NCBI GenBank assembly: GCA_015680685.1
Contig: MNCI01007749.1
Location: 2,810 to 66,809 of the forward strand
Length of the DNA stretch: 64,000 nucleotides
Direction of reading: 5' to 3'
Source of the DNA: Gnetum montanum
Lineage: Eukaryota > Streptophyta > Gnetopsida > Gnetales > Gnetaceae
The first letter of the stretch is position 1. Each line of letters begins with the position of its first letter. This document shows positions 36,390-47,044 of the stretch, in pieces. The notes beneath the pieces are model-generated. The model was not told the origin of the DNA. It saw only the letters and a list, made by a program, of their open reading frames with translations, and did not search any database. Position numbers and translations under genes: made by a program.

Positions 36390-37556
36390 TGTTCTCGATA
36401 TAGATCAACTACGAGTTCTCCAAGATGCTCATGAGGGTTCTTATGGGGGTCATTACACTGGGAGATGAACGGTCATCAAGATCTTACTTGCAGGATATTA
36501 TTGGCCTACATTGTTTTGGGATGCCCATTAATTTGTCCAATCTTGTGAGCATTGTCAACATGATGGGGGAATGACTGCTAGAATGGAGGGTCCACAACAA
36601 TGGATCCAACCGTTAGAACCCTTCGACATTTGGGGAATTGATTTTATGGGGCCAATTACACCAATGTCCAATGGAAAATCCTATATCATTGTTGCTGTTG
36701 ATTACCTAACTAAATGGGTAGAAGCAGCTACTGTTAAGGATTGTACATCATCTACAGTTGCACGATTTTTTCAATAACAAATCATAAATAGGTTTAGTGT
36801 GCCTTGTGCAATTATTTTAGACAATGGTACACAATTCACAGGTGCAACTTTTTAGAAATTAATGTAATGCTTAGGGGTTGAGCATAAATTGACTACACCA
36901 TACCACCCCCAAGTGAACGGTCAAGTAGAAGTCAGCAACAGGGAGATTACGAAGATATTGACAAGAACCATTAATAAGTTTAGGCAAGAATGGAGCACTA
37001 AACTGAACAATGCTCTTTGGGCATATCGCTCCACATGGAAACTCCCTACATGCTACTCTCCTTATGAGTTAGTTTACGGTAAATTACCAACGCTTCCTAT
37101 TCAAACTGAGCTTCATACACTATCCATGACATGTGACCTCAACCTTGACCTTGATCTAGCACAGAAACAATGGTTAGCAACCCTTAACTTGCTAGATGAA
37201 AACCAACTAGCTACCCTGTCATCTAACAAGTTTCACAAGGCATTCAATAAACAATGTCATAACCTACAGATTAGTAAAGTTAAATATCAATCGGGAGATA
37301 AGGTTCTCTACTAGAATCCCACACATGTGCCACGATGTACTAAATTTCAAATACTGTGGGAAGGACCTTATATTATTTATACAAATTTTTCTTCAAGGGC
37401 CATGACAATATACAAACCTGAGAGCCCAGACAAGAGACTGTTGGTCAATGTACAACAAACCAAACCTTTCCACGAGGTTAGGACAACTAGTACACATGCT
37501 CCCTTTGTTGATGGACAACCTTACTTACTATTTCGGATCTCCTTCTTCCAACTTAG
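36390..37556 (+). pseudogene. pol: integrase of element 3
   Basis: H-H-C-C zinc region at about 36430-36560, core starting FDIWGIDFMGPIT (36629), second Asp in ILDNGTQFT, then [11 protein letters not shown] with the catalytic Glu (about 36916-36945), and a C-terminal domain ending at the polypurine tract. D, D and E are all readable but stops interrupt the frame. No chromodomain or env follows. Confidence 0.75.
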
Positions 37557-37568
37557 TGGTGGGGGAGA
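37557..37568 (+). other. polypurine tract before LTR D
   Basis: GGTGGGGGAGA immediately before TGGCCACCTATG, the LTR start. Confidence 0.65.
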
Positions 37569-37745
37569 TGGCCACCTATGCTAATCGTTCTAGGCCCTCA
37601 GTTCTTTTTGAATTTTTGTTTTACACATTCTTTCAAATTTTCTTATTTTTTTACACCATCGTTCATGATGGGATGCAATATTGCGTTGTACGCGATATTG
37701 CGTACGACCTGATATCGCATCCCCCACGATATCGCATCCTCCCTT

Positions 37746-37769
37746 GCGATATTGCGTACGCAATATCGC
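37746..37769. repeat. perfect 24-bp palindrome in LTR D
   Basis: Core GATATTGCGTACGCAATATC plus GC at each end. Differs from the LTR B palindrome by one change in each arm, at mirrored positions, so self-complementarity is kept. Confidence 0.9.
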
Positions 37770-37785
37770 GGTTTGCCGCCATATC

Positions 37786-37793
37786 TATAAATA
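37786..37793 (+). promoter_or_regulatory. TATA box of LTR D
   Basis: TATAAATA in CTATAAATAAGAGGC, 16 bp after the palindrome. Confidence 0.65.
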
Positions 37794-38627
37794 AGAGGCA
37801 GTTCTCCCTTGTTTCCTCATCCTAGGCTAGACAGTAGGGAAAATCTGGCAGATTGATCACTCCAAAGATAGAACATTTTCCATGTGCCCGCAGTAGGAGT
37901 CCTAAAGTGAATGGATCTTTATTCGAACAACATTGTACCTAAACACAAGTTGTGTACGGTAATAAAAACAAGCTTTCCGGATAAACCTTGCAGTGCATGG
38001 AATAGGATTTTATTACTTGTTGTTTAATGTGGAATGAGTATGACTTGATTATGAGCATCTAAGTGTGACTACTTGGTAACCTAGTGGCGTACCTAGGATC
38101 TACGCTTGGTAATCCCAGTGGCAGCCGTGCACCAGGATGTGTATAGATAATCAAGGAATGGATGCTCATCGCACTTAGGCTAGATTAGATTTTATCAACC
38201 CTTTCCTCCTAGTTAAGTGCCTTAGTACGACAACTTCGAGCATGTGCATTACGTGTGGTGATCCCAGCAATGATTAGCGTTTGGTAGCTGCGGTTGAATC
38301 GGTTTAGGGTGTGTACAGTAAGTGGGAACGGATGCTGATGCTAGGTTAATTTAGACTTAGTTCATTAGTTAGATTTAGTTAATTTTCTCAACCCTTCACC
38401 TTGTTAGCATAGGAGACATAAAACATAAAAATCATAAAAATCATATACCTTAGACTTACTTAACCATACACTGTGACAACTACAAGTAAGTTTGGGAAGA
38501 CAATGAATAATTAACCCTGAGTGTTCCATGGGGCGTGTAGGCATTTAGTCTGTGGAGTTTGACTAGATTGTGCGTGCTACGCTCGTATTCATATGGTTGA
38601 GTGTAGGGGTATCTCGCCACTCATCAT

Positions 38628-38645
38628 TGGCGCCGTTGCTGGGGA
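38628..38645 (+). other. primer binding site of element 4
   Basis: TGGCGCCGTTGCTGGGGA two bases after the LTR end. It closely resembles the primer site typical of plant Athila/Tat-type elements. Confidence 0.8.
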
Positions 38646-38770
38646 CTAAGTGTTTGTGTGCTGAATAGAACATAAAGGATATCACTCACATCGTTGGGAG
38701 CCTAAACGAACCTTCAGGTTAATTTAACAAAAATTTATATAATGGTAAGATAGCACATCGATAAATAACA

Positions 38771-41258
38771 ATGTCTTCTTCTCATAAAAGTAATTCACCA
38801 CCTAGGACTAATACTAGAGACAATCGGCAACATAAAACACATAACCAAAATCAGCCAAGTCCTCAACAATACAAAATAGTCTATACTCATCCTGATGAGT
38901 ATATTCCAAACTTTACTTTTATCCTTCATCAAGACGAACAGTTGTGATGGAGAGATCTGCAAGGTAACATCGTGTTACCCCTAGATCGATCAGTCCCTAA
39001 CATGCTCTTCCGTGCCTTGGCACAGATTGGCATGAATGAATTATTTGCTGAATACGTTGCGGAAGACTTTGACACAAGGGATTATCATCCCATAGTAGAA
39101 CAACATATTCGGGACTCGAGGCAGGAGAGCCAACATACACTGTTGAAGGGCAAAGGTCGGCATGTCCTTAGCAAAATAGGAGATGAGGAACCCCTTATAA
39201 TGGGTTCTCTAACAAATGATGTTCCCCCTCCTAATGATGGTGAGGAGATTGGGCATCAGAACCTACGATCAACGATACATAACATTGGTTCTGACCCCCA
39301 TGAATGTCAACTGTTCACAGAGGGAATAACCTCTCATGCTAAGGACAGGCACTTAGATCGTCATCACAATTGAGGCTGAAGTAGTTGAAGAGAAGGTAAG
39401 AAGCATCGCTGTGGCGATGGTTCCCCTTCCTCTTCTCCTTCATCTCATCACTCACCCTCTCCTTCCACATTTGGGTGTAGTCACCATGAACATAATAATG
39501 AGGATAGAGGTAGAAAAAACGAGAGACCTCGATGGGAAAGTCGAGAGAGAGAACAAGGGAAAGATAGAAGGGAAAGTAGGGAACAATGAAGACATCACAT
39601 GCATCATGAAAGAGATGATCATGACGAGCCCCTACTTGCCACCCAAAATATGCTTGACATAACGGAGGCCGTACAAATTCCAACAAGGCATCAAAAGGAC
39701 ATTCAGATCAAATGCTTAGACATGAACAATATTCCATGCTTTGAAGGGGGATATAATGCTGATCCATAGCATCATTTATAGGCATTCCACGATGCCTGTG
39801 CCTTGCAGAACATAGAGAACGAGTGGCAAAAACTTAAGTTATTTCCCAGGACACTCACCAAGGAAGTAGAGAGTTGGTACCGGTCCTTAAAATCGGAAAC
39901 CATCAGGAGGTGGAGTACGATGTTAGAACTCTTCAATGATAAATATCAGATGTACTCCAAAGTGTCTAATTTGTGTAAGCAGATCCAAGGTTGGAAGTAA
40001 GGTACTAATGAATCCTTGGATGGTGCCATGGCCCACTACTACACATTGTTACATTGTTGCCCAGGCCATGGATATGCTCAGAGGGATCAACTTCGCCACA
40101 TCGTGGATGGGCTAAGGCATGAAACTAGAAGAACCCTTGGGACTTATGCCCAAGGGAGACTATCACAACTTAGAGCCCATGAAGTACATCGTTTGTTGGA
40201 ACAAGTAGCAAAAGAAGAAGGTGAGCTACGCAAGAGGGAAACTGCGGAAGAATACAACTATGATCCTTCCCTTCAAAAGAGGGAAGTGAGATTTTGTGAT
40301 GAGGAGGATGACTCACCACTCGAAGAGTTGGTGAATATGAAAACCTTGCCGATTCAAAAACTAACAACAGAAGTATCGGCTAAGATAGACCAATTGTGGG
40401 ATTCCTTAGACTCCAGACTTGAAAGTATCTTGAAAATCATAGAAGAGTCTAAGGAGGAACGAAGTAGTGACAAAGGTAAGATAAATCAGAGATATTTAGG
40501 CCCTGCACATAACAAGGGTAAGGGGAAAATTACTATCTCTGATGAAGTTGTGGATTCAGACAAAGATGATGACAGTGGATGTGAGATCTACCATTATGAT
40601 CATCCCAAGGGATGTTGTCTAATTATCTCACATCTACAGGAGTCTGGGGTGTATGCTCTTAATCCAAGACTCAACCAACGGCAGACACCCCGAAGGTTAC
40701 CTTATCCACAAGGTAACCCAAGGTAGTTCCACCAACCACTAACGTACTATCCAAGTGGAACTCCACCACAACCCATCGGACAGCATCAACAGTGGTAATA
40801 CCCACAATCATGGGGATGCCACCGCCAACACAACAGTACCCTTACCGGTAGCCTGATCCTTATGGCTATTATGTGCAGCAGCCGATTTCTCTAGGTGACT
40901 CTATGGGTCACATAAACCTTCCACGTTACTGCCAAGTTCAGGAGTATTTTATGGCTCCTTCTCCTCCAAGAAATGTTCCATACCCATGCTATGCTCCAAA
41001 TCGATCTGCATCTCTTACGCCGGTAGCTCCACCACCAACCACTCCAACAAGGCCCAGAGTAATCCCCACTCAACCACAACAATCTAATACCACGAGGGCT
41101 CCCAATCCTCAATTCTCAATTGGTCCTAACAATCACACGTCGAAAAGAGCTTTCTTTAGGATCAACAATCCAACCAAGCCCTTGCCTTCACAAGTGGTCG
41201 AACACCTAACCACCTCCATACCAAATAAGGTTTTGGGAAACCTTGAACCGAGAAATTG
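38771..41258 (+). pseudogene. gag: gag of element 4
   Basis: Starts MSSSHKSNSPPRTNTRDN, 125 bp after the primer site. One TGA (Trp to stop) interrupts the N-terminal part; 38972-39373 is open. Gag core at 39803-40000 (WQKLKLFPRTLTKEVESWYR) and a long open segment at 40016-40726 with HYYTLLHCCPGHGYAQ. The zinc-knuckle position reads CEIYHYDHPKGCC, so one Cys is lost relative to elements 2 and 3. The C-terminus is Pro/Gln-rich. Confidence 0.75.
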
Positions 41259-42250
41259 AGGTCAATGCAGATGGTTATGTTAACGCATATCGTAACCGAT
41301 TGGATCAAGGTAGGTCACCTTCCCAAGAAATTATCTGATTCTGGAAGCCCCCTAATTTATCTCCAAGTCACTGGGAATGAACCTCATAAGGGTCTTCTTG
41401 ACTCAGGCTCCGAGGTCAACTTGATTTTGCAAGAATTGTATAAGACCTTGAACCTGCCTCCACTCAAGAAGAGCAATATTCACTTAGAGCTGGCTAACCA
41501 GTCTATCACTATTCCTTTGGGATAGGTTGAAGACATTGTCACCACCATAGGTGGTTGGTCATATCCAACTGATTTCCTAGTGATCTAAATAAACAATGAC
41601 AAAGGGGACTTCCCGATAATAATGGGAAGGGCATGACTGAGCACAGTAGACGCATGCCTAGGAATTTGTAATCTTTCCCTAGAAACATCTAAGAAAAATA
41701 CCTTTGGGAAGATTGAGAAGAAGAAAGTTCCATGCATCGCATATAGTGACATAGGGTGCCATTGCGTGAAGAAATCATGGGTAATGTGGAGTTTAACATT
41801 ACCTACATGCAATTGGTGTGCACAAGACATCGACATACAAAAGTGCCTATATGCAGTAACCACACAACAAGAAAACACCCAATGGCTGATGGTTGACCAA
41901 GAGAACGATTCAACTACATTCATGGAACTGACTGAGGGGATAACGAGCACTTATGTTGAAAGCATGGATGCACTTGAGCAGGTCTGTAGCCAACTTTCAA
42001 CCCTTAACCATGAAAGTATTAACTGAGGGACGTTGGAGATTCCTGAAAAGTTTAAACAAGAGCCCCTAGATCTGAAACCGTTGCCCATCGATTTGGAATA
42101 CATGATCCTTAGAAATGGAAAACCAGTAATAATCAACACAAAGCTTGCTCCCAAGCAAAAAGAAGGTTTGCTGAAGGTGATAAATAAGTGGTTGATAGCC
42201 TTTGCCTGGTCATACACTGAACTAACTGGAATAGACCCTAGGATATGCTA
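41256..42250 (+). pseudogene. pol: protease and linker of element 4
   Basis: Aspartic protease with active-site LLDSGSEVNLI (about 41394-41426), flap-like region, and IIMGRA followed by a stop where Trp is expected. The linker (41766-42251) leads into PLPIDLEYMILRNGKPVII and FAWSYTELTGIDPRIC, the conserved run-up to RT in Athila-type elements. Confidence 0.75.
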
Positions 42251-42305
42251 GCATAGGATTTACACAGACCCCTCCATGAAACGTCGCAAACAACCGCAGA
42301 GGTGA

Positions 42306-43166
42306 TTGAACCCGAAGTTAAAACAAATAGTAAAAGAGGAGATAGAGCAACTTCTCAAGGTTGGGTTCATTTACCCCATTTCTGATAGTGAATGGGTTAG
42401 CCCTCTTGTGATCGTACCAAAGAAAGGAGGTAAATGGAGGGTATGTATAGACTTTAGGTTATTGAATATGGCAACCTTCAAAGATCACTTTCCATTACCA
42501 TTTGTTGACCAAGTCTTAGACACGATATGAGGGCATCACTACTATAGTTTTCTGGATGGGTACAGTGGGTACAACCAAATACGAATCGCACAAGAAGACC
42601 AAGCCAAAACAATGTTCACCAGCCCTTGGGGAACGTTTGCATATAAACAAATGCCTTTTGGCTTGTGCAATGCTCCTGCCACATTCCAACGGTTAGTTCT
42701 AAGCATCTTTCAATAGCAAATAGGTAACAAAGTAGAAGTCTTTATGGACGAATTCTCCACTTACGGGATGAGCTTTGATCAAGCCCTCGACTGGTTGGAG
42801 CAAGTATTGAAATGATGTGTTGAAACCAACCTAAAGCTCAACTGGCAGAAGAGCCATTTGATGGTTCAAGAGGGCGTAGTACTGGAACACAGAGTTTTAC
42901 AATCAGGAATAGAGGTGGATCCGAAAAAAATTAAAGTCATCCAAGGAATTACCCGACAACCAAAAACTATCAAAGACGTTCGGTCATTCCTTGGACACAC
43001 TAGCTACTACAAGAAATTTATCGAGAGCTTCTCTAAAATTGCCAAGCCGTTGGTGGAATTAATGAAAAAAGATGCACCATTCGAATGGACCAGGGAATGT
43101 GAACGAGCATTCCAAACTCTTAAACAGAGGCTTGTAGAAACTCCCATTTTACAAGCCTCTGACTAG
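42306..43166 (+). pseudogene. pol: reverse transcriptase of element 4
   Basis: Fingers and palm: YPISDSEWVSPLVIVPKKGG, WRVCIDFRLLN, YYSFLDGYSGYNQI, MPFGLCNAPATFQR. The catalytic box reads FMDEFSTY, so the second aspartate is changed to glutamate. Thumb with RSFLGHTSYYKKFIESFSK in the 42858-43166 frame. Stops occur at several former Gln, Arg and Trp codons. Confidence 0.8.
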
Positions 43167-43560
43167 TCCAGGCCATTCCACGTCATGACCGACGGATCTA
43201 ATTACACCTTAGGAGCCGTACTGACACAATTAGATGAACAAAAATGACCTTATTACATTCATTGTGCTAGTAAGAGTATCATCGGTGCACAACTCAACTA
43301 CACGACTACCGAAAAGGAATTAATGGCTATAGTGTTTGCACTGGAAAAATTTAGGCATTATGTATTGGGCTACAAAGTATATATCCATACAGATCATAGT
43401 GCAATTAGGTTTCTTATGAAAAAACCAACGGTTAGCCCACGTATCATATGTTGGTTGGTAATTCTTTAGGAGCTCGATTTAACAATCGTAGATCGCAAAG
43501 GCACCAAGAATGTAGTCGCGGATCACTTATCTCAGTTGCATTGGGACAACAAAGAGGATG
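43167..43560 (+). pseudogene. pol: RNase H of element 4
   Basis: Reads MTDGSNYTLGAVLTQLDEQK (first catalytic Asp), TTTEKELMAIVFALEKFRHY (Glu), and VYIHTDHSAIRFL (Asp), ending GTKNVVADHLSQL. Full domain length, with stops. There is no second RNase H, unlike T2. Confidence 0.75.
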
Positions 43561-44960
43561 AATATGTTGTATCTGACTATTTTCCTGATGAAACCCTCTT
43601 TGCCGATGTAATAAATGGTCAACTCATGGAAATAAATTGGTATAGTGGCATTCTTACTTTTCTCATTTCCCAACAAACACCACAGGGTTTGGACTTTAGG
43701 AAGAAACAACTATTTCTTCACAAAACCAAGTACTTCATGGAAATTAAAGGACAACTCTATAAAGTCTATCGTAATGGCTTGGTTTGATGGTGTGTACCCA
43801 ATAAAGATCAATTAAAAGTTCTTCAAGATGCTCATGAGGGCCCCTGTGGGGGTCATTATGCTGGGAGACGAATGGCTACCAAGGTCCTTCTTGTAGGATA
43901 TTATTGGCCAACTCTATTTTGAGACACCCATCATTTTGCCCAATCCTGTGAACAGTGTCAATGAGATGGTGGAATAGCTGCTAGAATGGAGGGTCCGCAA
44001 CAATGGATTCAACCTTTAGAACCCTTCGATATTTGGGGGATAGATTTTATGGGGCCGATTACATCGATGTCCAACGGAAAAGAATATATCATTGTTGCTG
44101 TTGATTACTTAACCAAATGGGCTAAAGCAACCATAGTCACAGACTACACATCATCCACAGCTGCATGATTTGTATAACAACAAATTGTTAACAGGTTTGG
44201 TGTGCCACGTGCACTCATTTATGATAATGGAACACATTTTACGGGTGCAACCTTTCGCAAACTGATGCAATGCTTAGAGGTTGAGCACAAATTGACCACA
44301 CCTTACCACCCCCAAGCTAATGGTCAAGCCAAGGTTACTAATAGGGAGATTACAAGAATATTAACATGAATGATTAGAAAATTTAGGCGAGACTGGAGCA
44401 TGAAAGTGAACGATGCTCTTTGGGTGTATCTCTCCACTTGGAAGCTCCCTACAGGATATTCTCCCTATGAGTTAGTTTACGGGAAACTACCAAAACTCCC
44501 CTTAAAAAATGAGCTCCGTACACTGTCCATGGCTTGCGAACTTCACCTAGATCTCGACCTAGCACAAAAACAATAGTTAGCAACTCTAAACGTGTTAGAC
44601 GAGAATAGATTGGTTGCACTATTGTTAAATGAGTTGCACAAGGCACATAGTAAATAGCGTCATGACTTATGGATCTAAAGGTTTAGGTACCAACCAGGAG
44701 ACAAGGTCCTTTACTGGAATCCCACGCATGTACCAAAACGCACAAAGTTTCAAACCTTGTGGGAAGGACCATATATTATTCATACAACCTTCCCCTCTAG
44801 AGCCATGATGATATAAAAACCTGATAGCCTAGATAAAAGGTTATTGGTTAATGTGCAACAAACAAAACCTTTCTGTGAGCCAAAAACTACTAGTACGAAT
44901 TACACCTCCACCAGTGGATAGCCTCGTTCTTTATTTTGGATCTCTTCCTTACAATTCAGT
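43561..44960 (+). pseudogene. pol: integrase of element 4
   Basis: Zinc region at about 43830-43970 (GGHYAGRR ... SCEQC), core FDIWGIDFMGPIT (about 44026), second Asp in IYDNGTHFT. The third catalytic position reads NGQAKVTNREI, with Lys in place of Glu. C-terminal KFQTLWEGPYIIHTTF. Followed directly by the polypurine tract; no env-like ORF. Confidence 0.75.
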
Positions 44961-44971
44961 CATGGGGGAGA
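44961..44971 (+). other. polypurine tract of element 4
   Basis: CATGGGGGAGA directly before LTR E; identical context to element 2. Confidence 0.7.
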
Positions 44972-45004
44972 TAACCACCTATGATGATCATTGGAGGCCC
45001 TCAG

Positions 45005-45155
45005 TTCTTTTACATTTTTTTGTTTTACATGTTTTTGTTTTACACATATTTGTTTTAGATGTTTTTGTTTTACAAGTTTTTTTCTTACACATTTTTGTGT
45101 TACATGTTTTTGTTTTGCAAATTTCTTTAATTTTTCTTGTTTTTGTTTTACAACA
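45005..45155. repeat. 15-bp tandem repeat at the LTR E start
   Basis: About nine diverged units of TTTTTGTTTTACACG. Long frames on both strands here (44851-45270) are products of this repeat. Confidence 0.75.
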
Positions 45156-45770
45156 TCATTATACTTTTCCATTTTTTGTGTGTGTTTGTGTGTGTTTATC
45201 CATCCTGTCAGTTCGTCACCCAATAAGTGTTCTTTATGATGGTATGAAATATTTTCTCATCGATTGCTAATGTTTGGTTTTTACCGTAAGGTTATGATGT
45301 TGATACTAAGGTATGTTCTTTTGATATGACAGGCAATGAGTTCACTTCATCCATCCATCCGTGAAAATCTATGGTTTCTCTTGGCTTGGAAATGTACAGT
45401 TCCCTTTTCTAATAAGAACTTTAATGAATCAATTACTAGGTATTTCTCAAACTAAGGAAGGACTCAAGGTTTGAAAAGGGTGTGACTTCAAGGGAACTTG
45501 ATGCATTTGTGTTGGCCGTTCTCTTGGGTGCTTGAATTTTTTCTTCTTGAGTTTTCTTCCCATTTCGATGTTACTCAATTATCGGAAGCTGAGCCAATGA
45601 AAACAAGAAGTCTTTGCATGGTGTGGTTCTCATGCATAAAAATACAAAACACAAAAGCAAAAAAAAAACAACAAGAAAACAAAAAAAAAAAGAAAAAGAA
45701 AAGAAAAGAAAAAGTGAGAATTCAAAGCACACCCGTTAGACAAAATAAACTTAGGCTACAAGCATTGGTT

Positions 45771-45950
45771 ATGGAACTAAAAATGTTCCCTCTAACTAAG
45801 GCCCTTCTCACTTCCCATTCTCTCCTTCATTTTTTCGGAATGGTGGTGGCTCTTGGAGGATGCATTCTTATTCTTCAAGGGGATGGTTTGGCCAAATGCA
45901 TTGATGCGAAGTCACTGGATATGGTTGGTTTGAGGCTAGAGTTGGAATGA
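45771..45950 (+). CDS. LTR-embedded small ORF (59 aa), LTR E copy
   Basis: Intact counterpart of the ORF at 13061-13249. Reads MELKMFPLTKALLTSHSLL, a hydrophobic middle (MVVALGGCILIL), QGDGLAKC, AKSLDMVGLRLELE and a stop. The frame extends upstream without a stop to 45498, but only the part from 45771 is shared with LTR B. It lies about 800 bp into the LTR and about 1.1 kb upstream of the LTR TATA box, so it would need its own promoter or readthrough from upstream. Product and role unknown. Confidence 0.4.
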   Translation: MELKMFPLTKALLTSHSLLHFFGMVVALGGCILILQGDGLAKCIDAKSLDMVGLRLELE

Positions 45951-46998
45951 GATTTGCCAAGTCACATTAATCATGAAATACACAAGGGGCTGTACACCAC
46001 CTTGTTCTTGGGATTCCCTTCCATTCTCTTCTCTCCACCCTTCTCTCCATTGTTCACCTCATTGCCAATTGTATCATTAGTGTATATTTTGGTTAATGCA
46101 TTGTTTTCTTTTCAGTAAATTCTCACGGTTAAGATTTTCACTCTTGTTCCAAAGGACATTCCTAGAGCCTACGGACTCTTTGCATGTGGGATTGTCAGGG
46201 CATTAAGGGCATGAGCCTGCTTTGGGGAGAACCCACTGACATTCCTATTTGGTGCATCAGTTAATTTCTTTTCCTTAACATTTTGCAATTAATTTTCTTT
46301 TGTTCATTTCCATCTTGATATCCATTTCACCGATGTCTTAGTTGTCTCTTTTTCTCCATCTTCTTGTTCTTATTCTTTCTCCATTCTCTCGCTACCAGAG
46401 GTTTGCAATTAGTCATGGGGGTACGGGGCCCAATTTTTTCAATTTGCTCCTAACCCCTACACCTTCGGTAGTTATCATTAATATATCTCTAGATCTGTAA
46501 ACAACCATACCACAACCTAGCCAATGGACTCACATCGAAGCAAGGTATCAATTACATGATGATTCATTTACCCTTGCTAATATAAGACTGTGTTGTGTGT
46601 GCAGATGGCGATGCAACAATGGAGTGGATCTAGAACAAACGCTTGGAATGGAGCAGTTTTGGAAGCAGCTATGAAAGGAGCAAGATCGATGATGTGCTTA
46701 CGGATGGACAACGGAAGGCACAATCTTGGCGTTGGTGGCAGCAACACTTCTTTCTCTCTTCTCTTTTCTCTCAGCTGCCAACTAAGGCCTGATGTCAATG
46801 TAATAAGGTGTTCACCCATGTTGTCAAGAACACCAATGTTGTTGTGTCTTGTAATGGTGATCCGTTCACATGTCATCCCATTAGTTTCATTTGAGTCAAT
46901 AATCCCATACCTTCCTGATATTATTGTAAGGAACTCGAGGACAAGTTGTCATTCAGTCATGGGGGTATGATGGGATGTGATATCGCATCCTCCCCTGT

Positions 46999-47018
46999 GA
47001 TATCGCGTACGCGATATC
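46999..47018. repeat. 20-bp palindrome in LTR E
   Basis: GATATCGCGTACGCGATATC, perfect palindrome, 18 bp before the TATA box. Confidence 0.9.
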
Positions 47019-47036
47019 GCGGTTTTCCGCCCTATC

Positions 47037-47044
47037 TATAAATA
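47037..47044 (+). promoter_or_regulatory. TATA box of LTR E
   Basis: TATAAATA in CTATAAATAAGAGGTGAC; identical context in LTRs B, C and D. Confidence 0.65.

Larger units (their letters stand above)
32393..38626 (+). mobile_element. element 3: 5'-truncated T1 Ty3/gypsy copy
   Basis: Internal region without its 5' LTR, primer site and gag N-terminus, followed by polypurine tract and LTR D, which it shares with element 4. Domain order gag-PR-RT-RH-INT, no env. Many stops throughout. Confidence 0.75.
37569..38626 (+). repeat. LTR D, internally deleted
   Basis: 1,058 bp. The first roughly 90 bp match the start of LTR E and the last roughly 960 bp match its promoter-to-end part; about 1.9 kb between them, including the small ORF, is missing. 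Ends TCATCA at 38626. It serves both as 3' LTR of element 3 and 5' LTR of element 4. Confidence 0.8.

Noticed and set aside
44851-45270. 139-aa and 87-aa ORFs on both strands, Phe/Val or Lys rich
   Set aside because: Produced by the 15-bp tandem repeat at the start of LTR E.
46577-46970. 99-aa and 126-aa ORFs in LTR E
   Set aside because: The corresponding stretch in LTRs B and F has stops or frame changes, so unlike the small ORF there is no sign of coding conservation.
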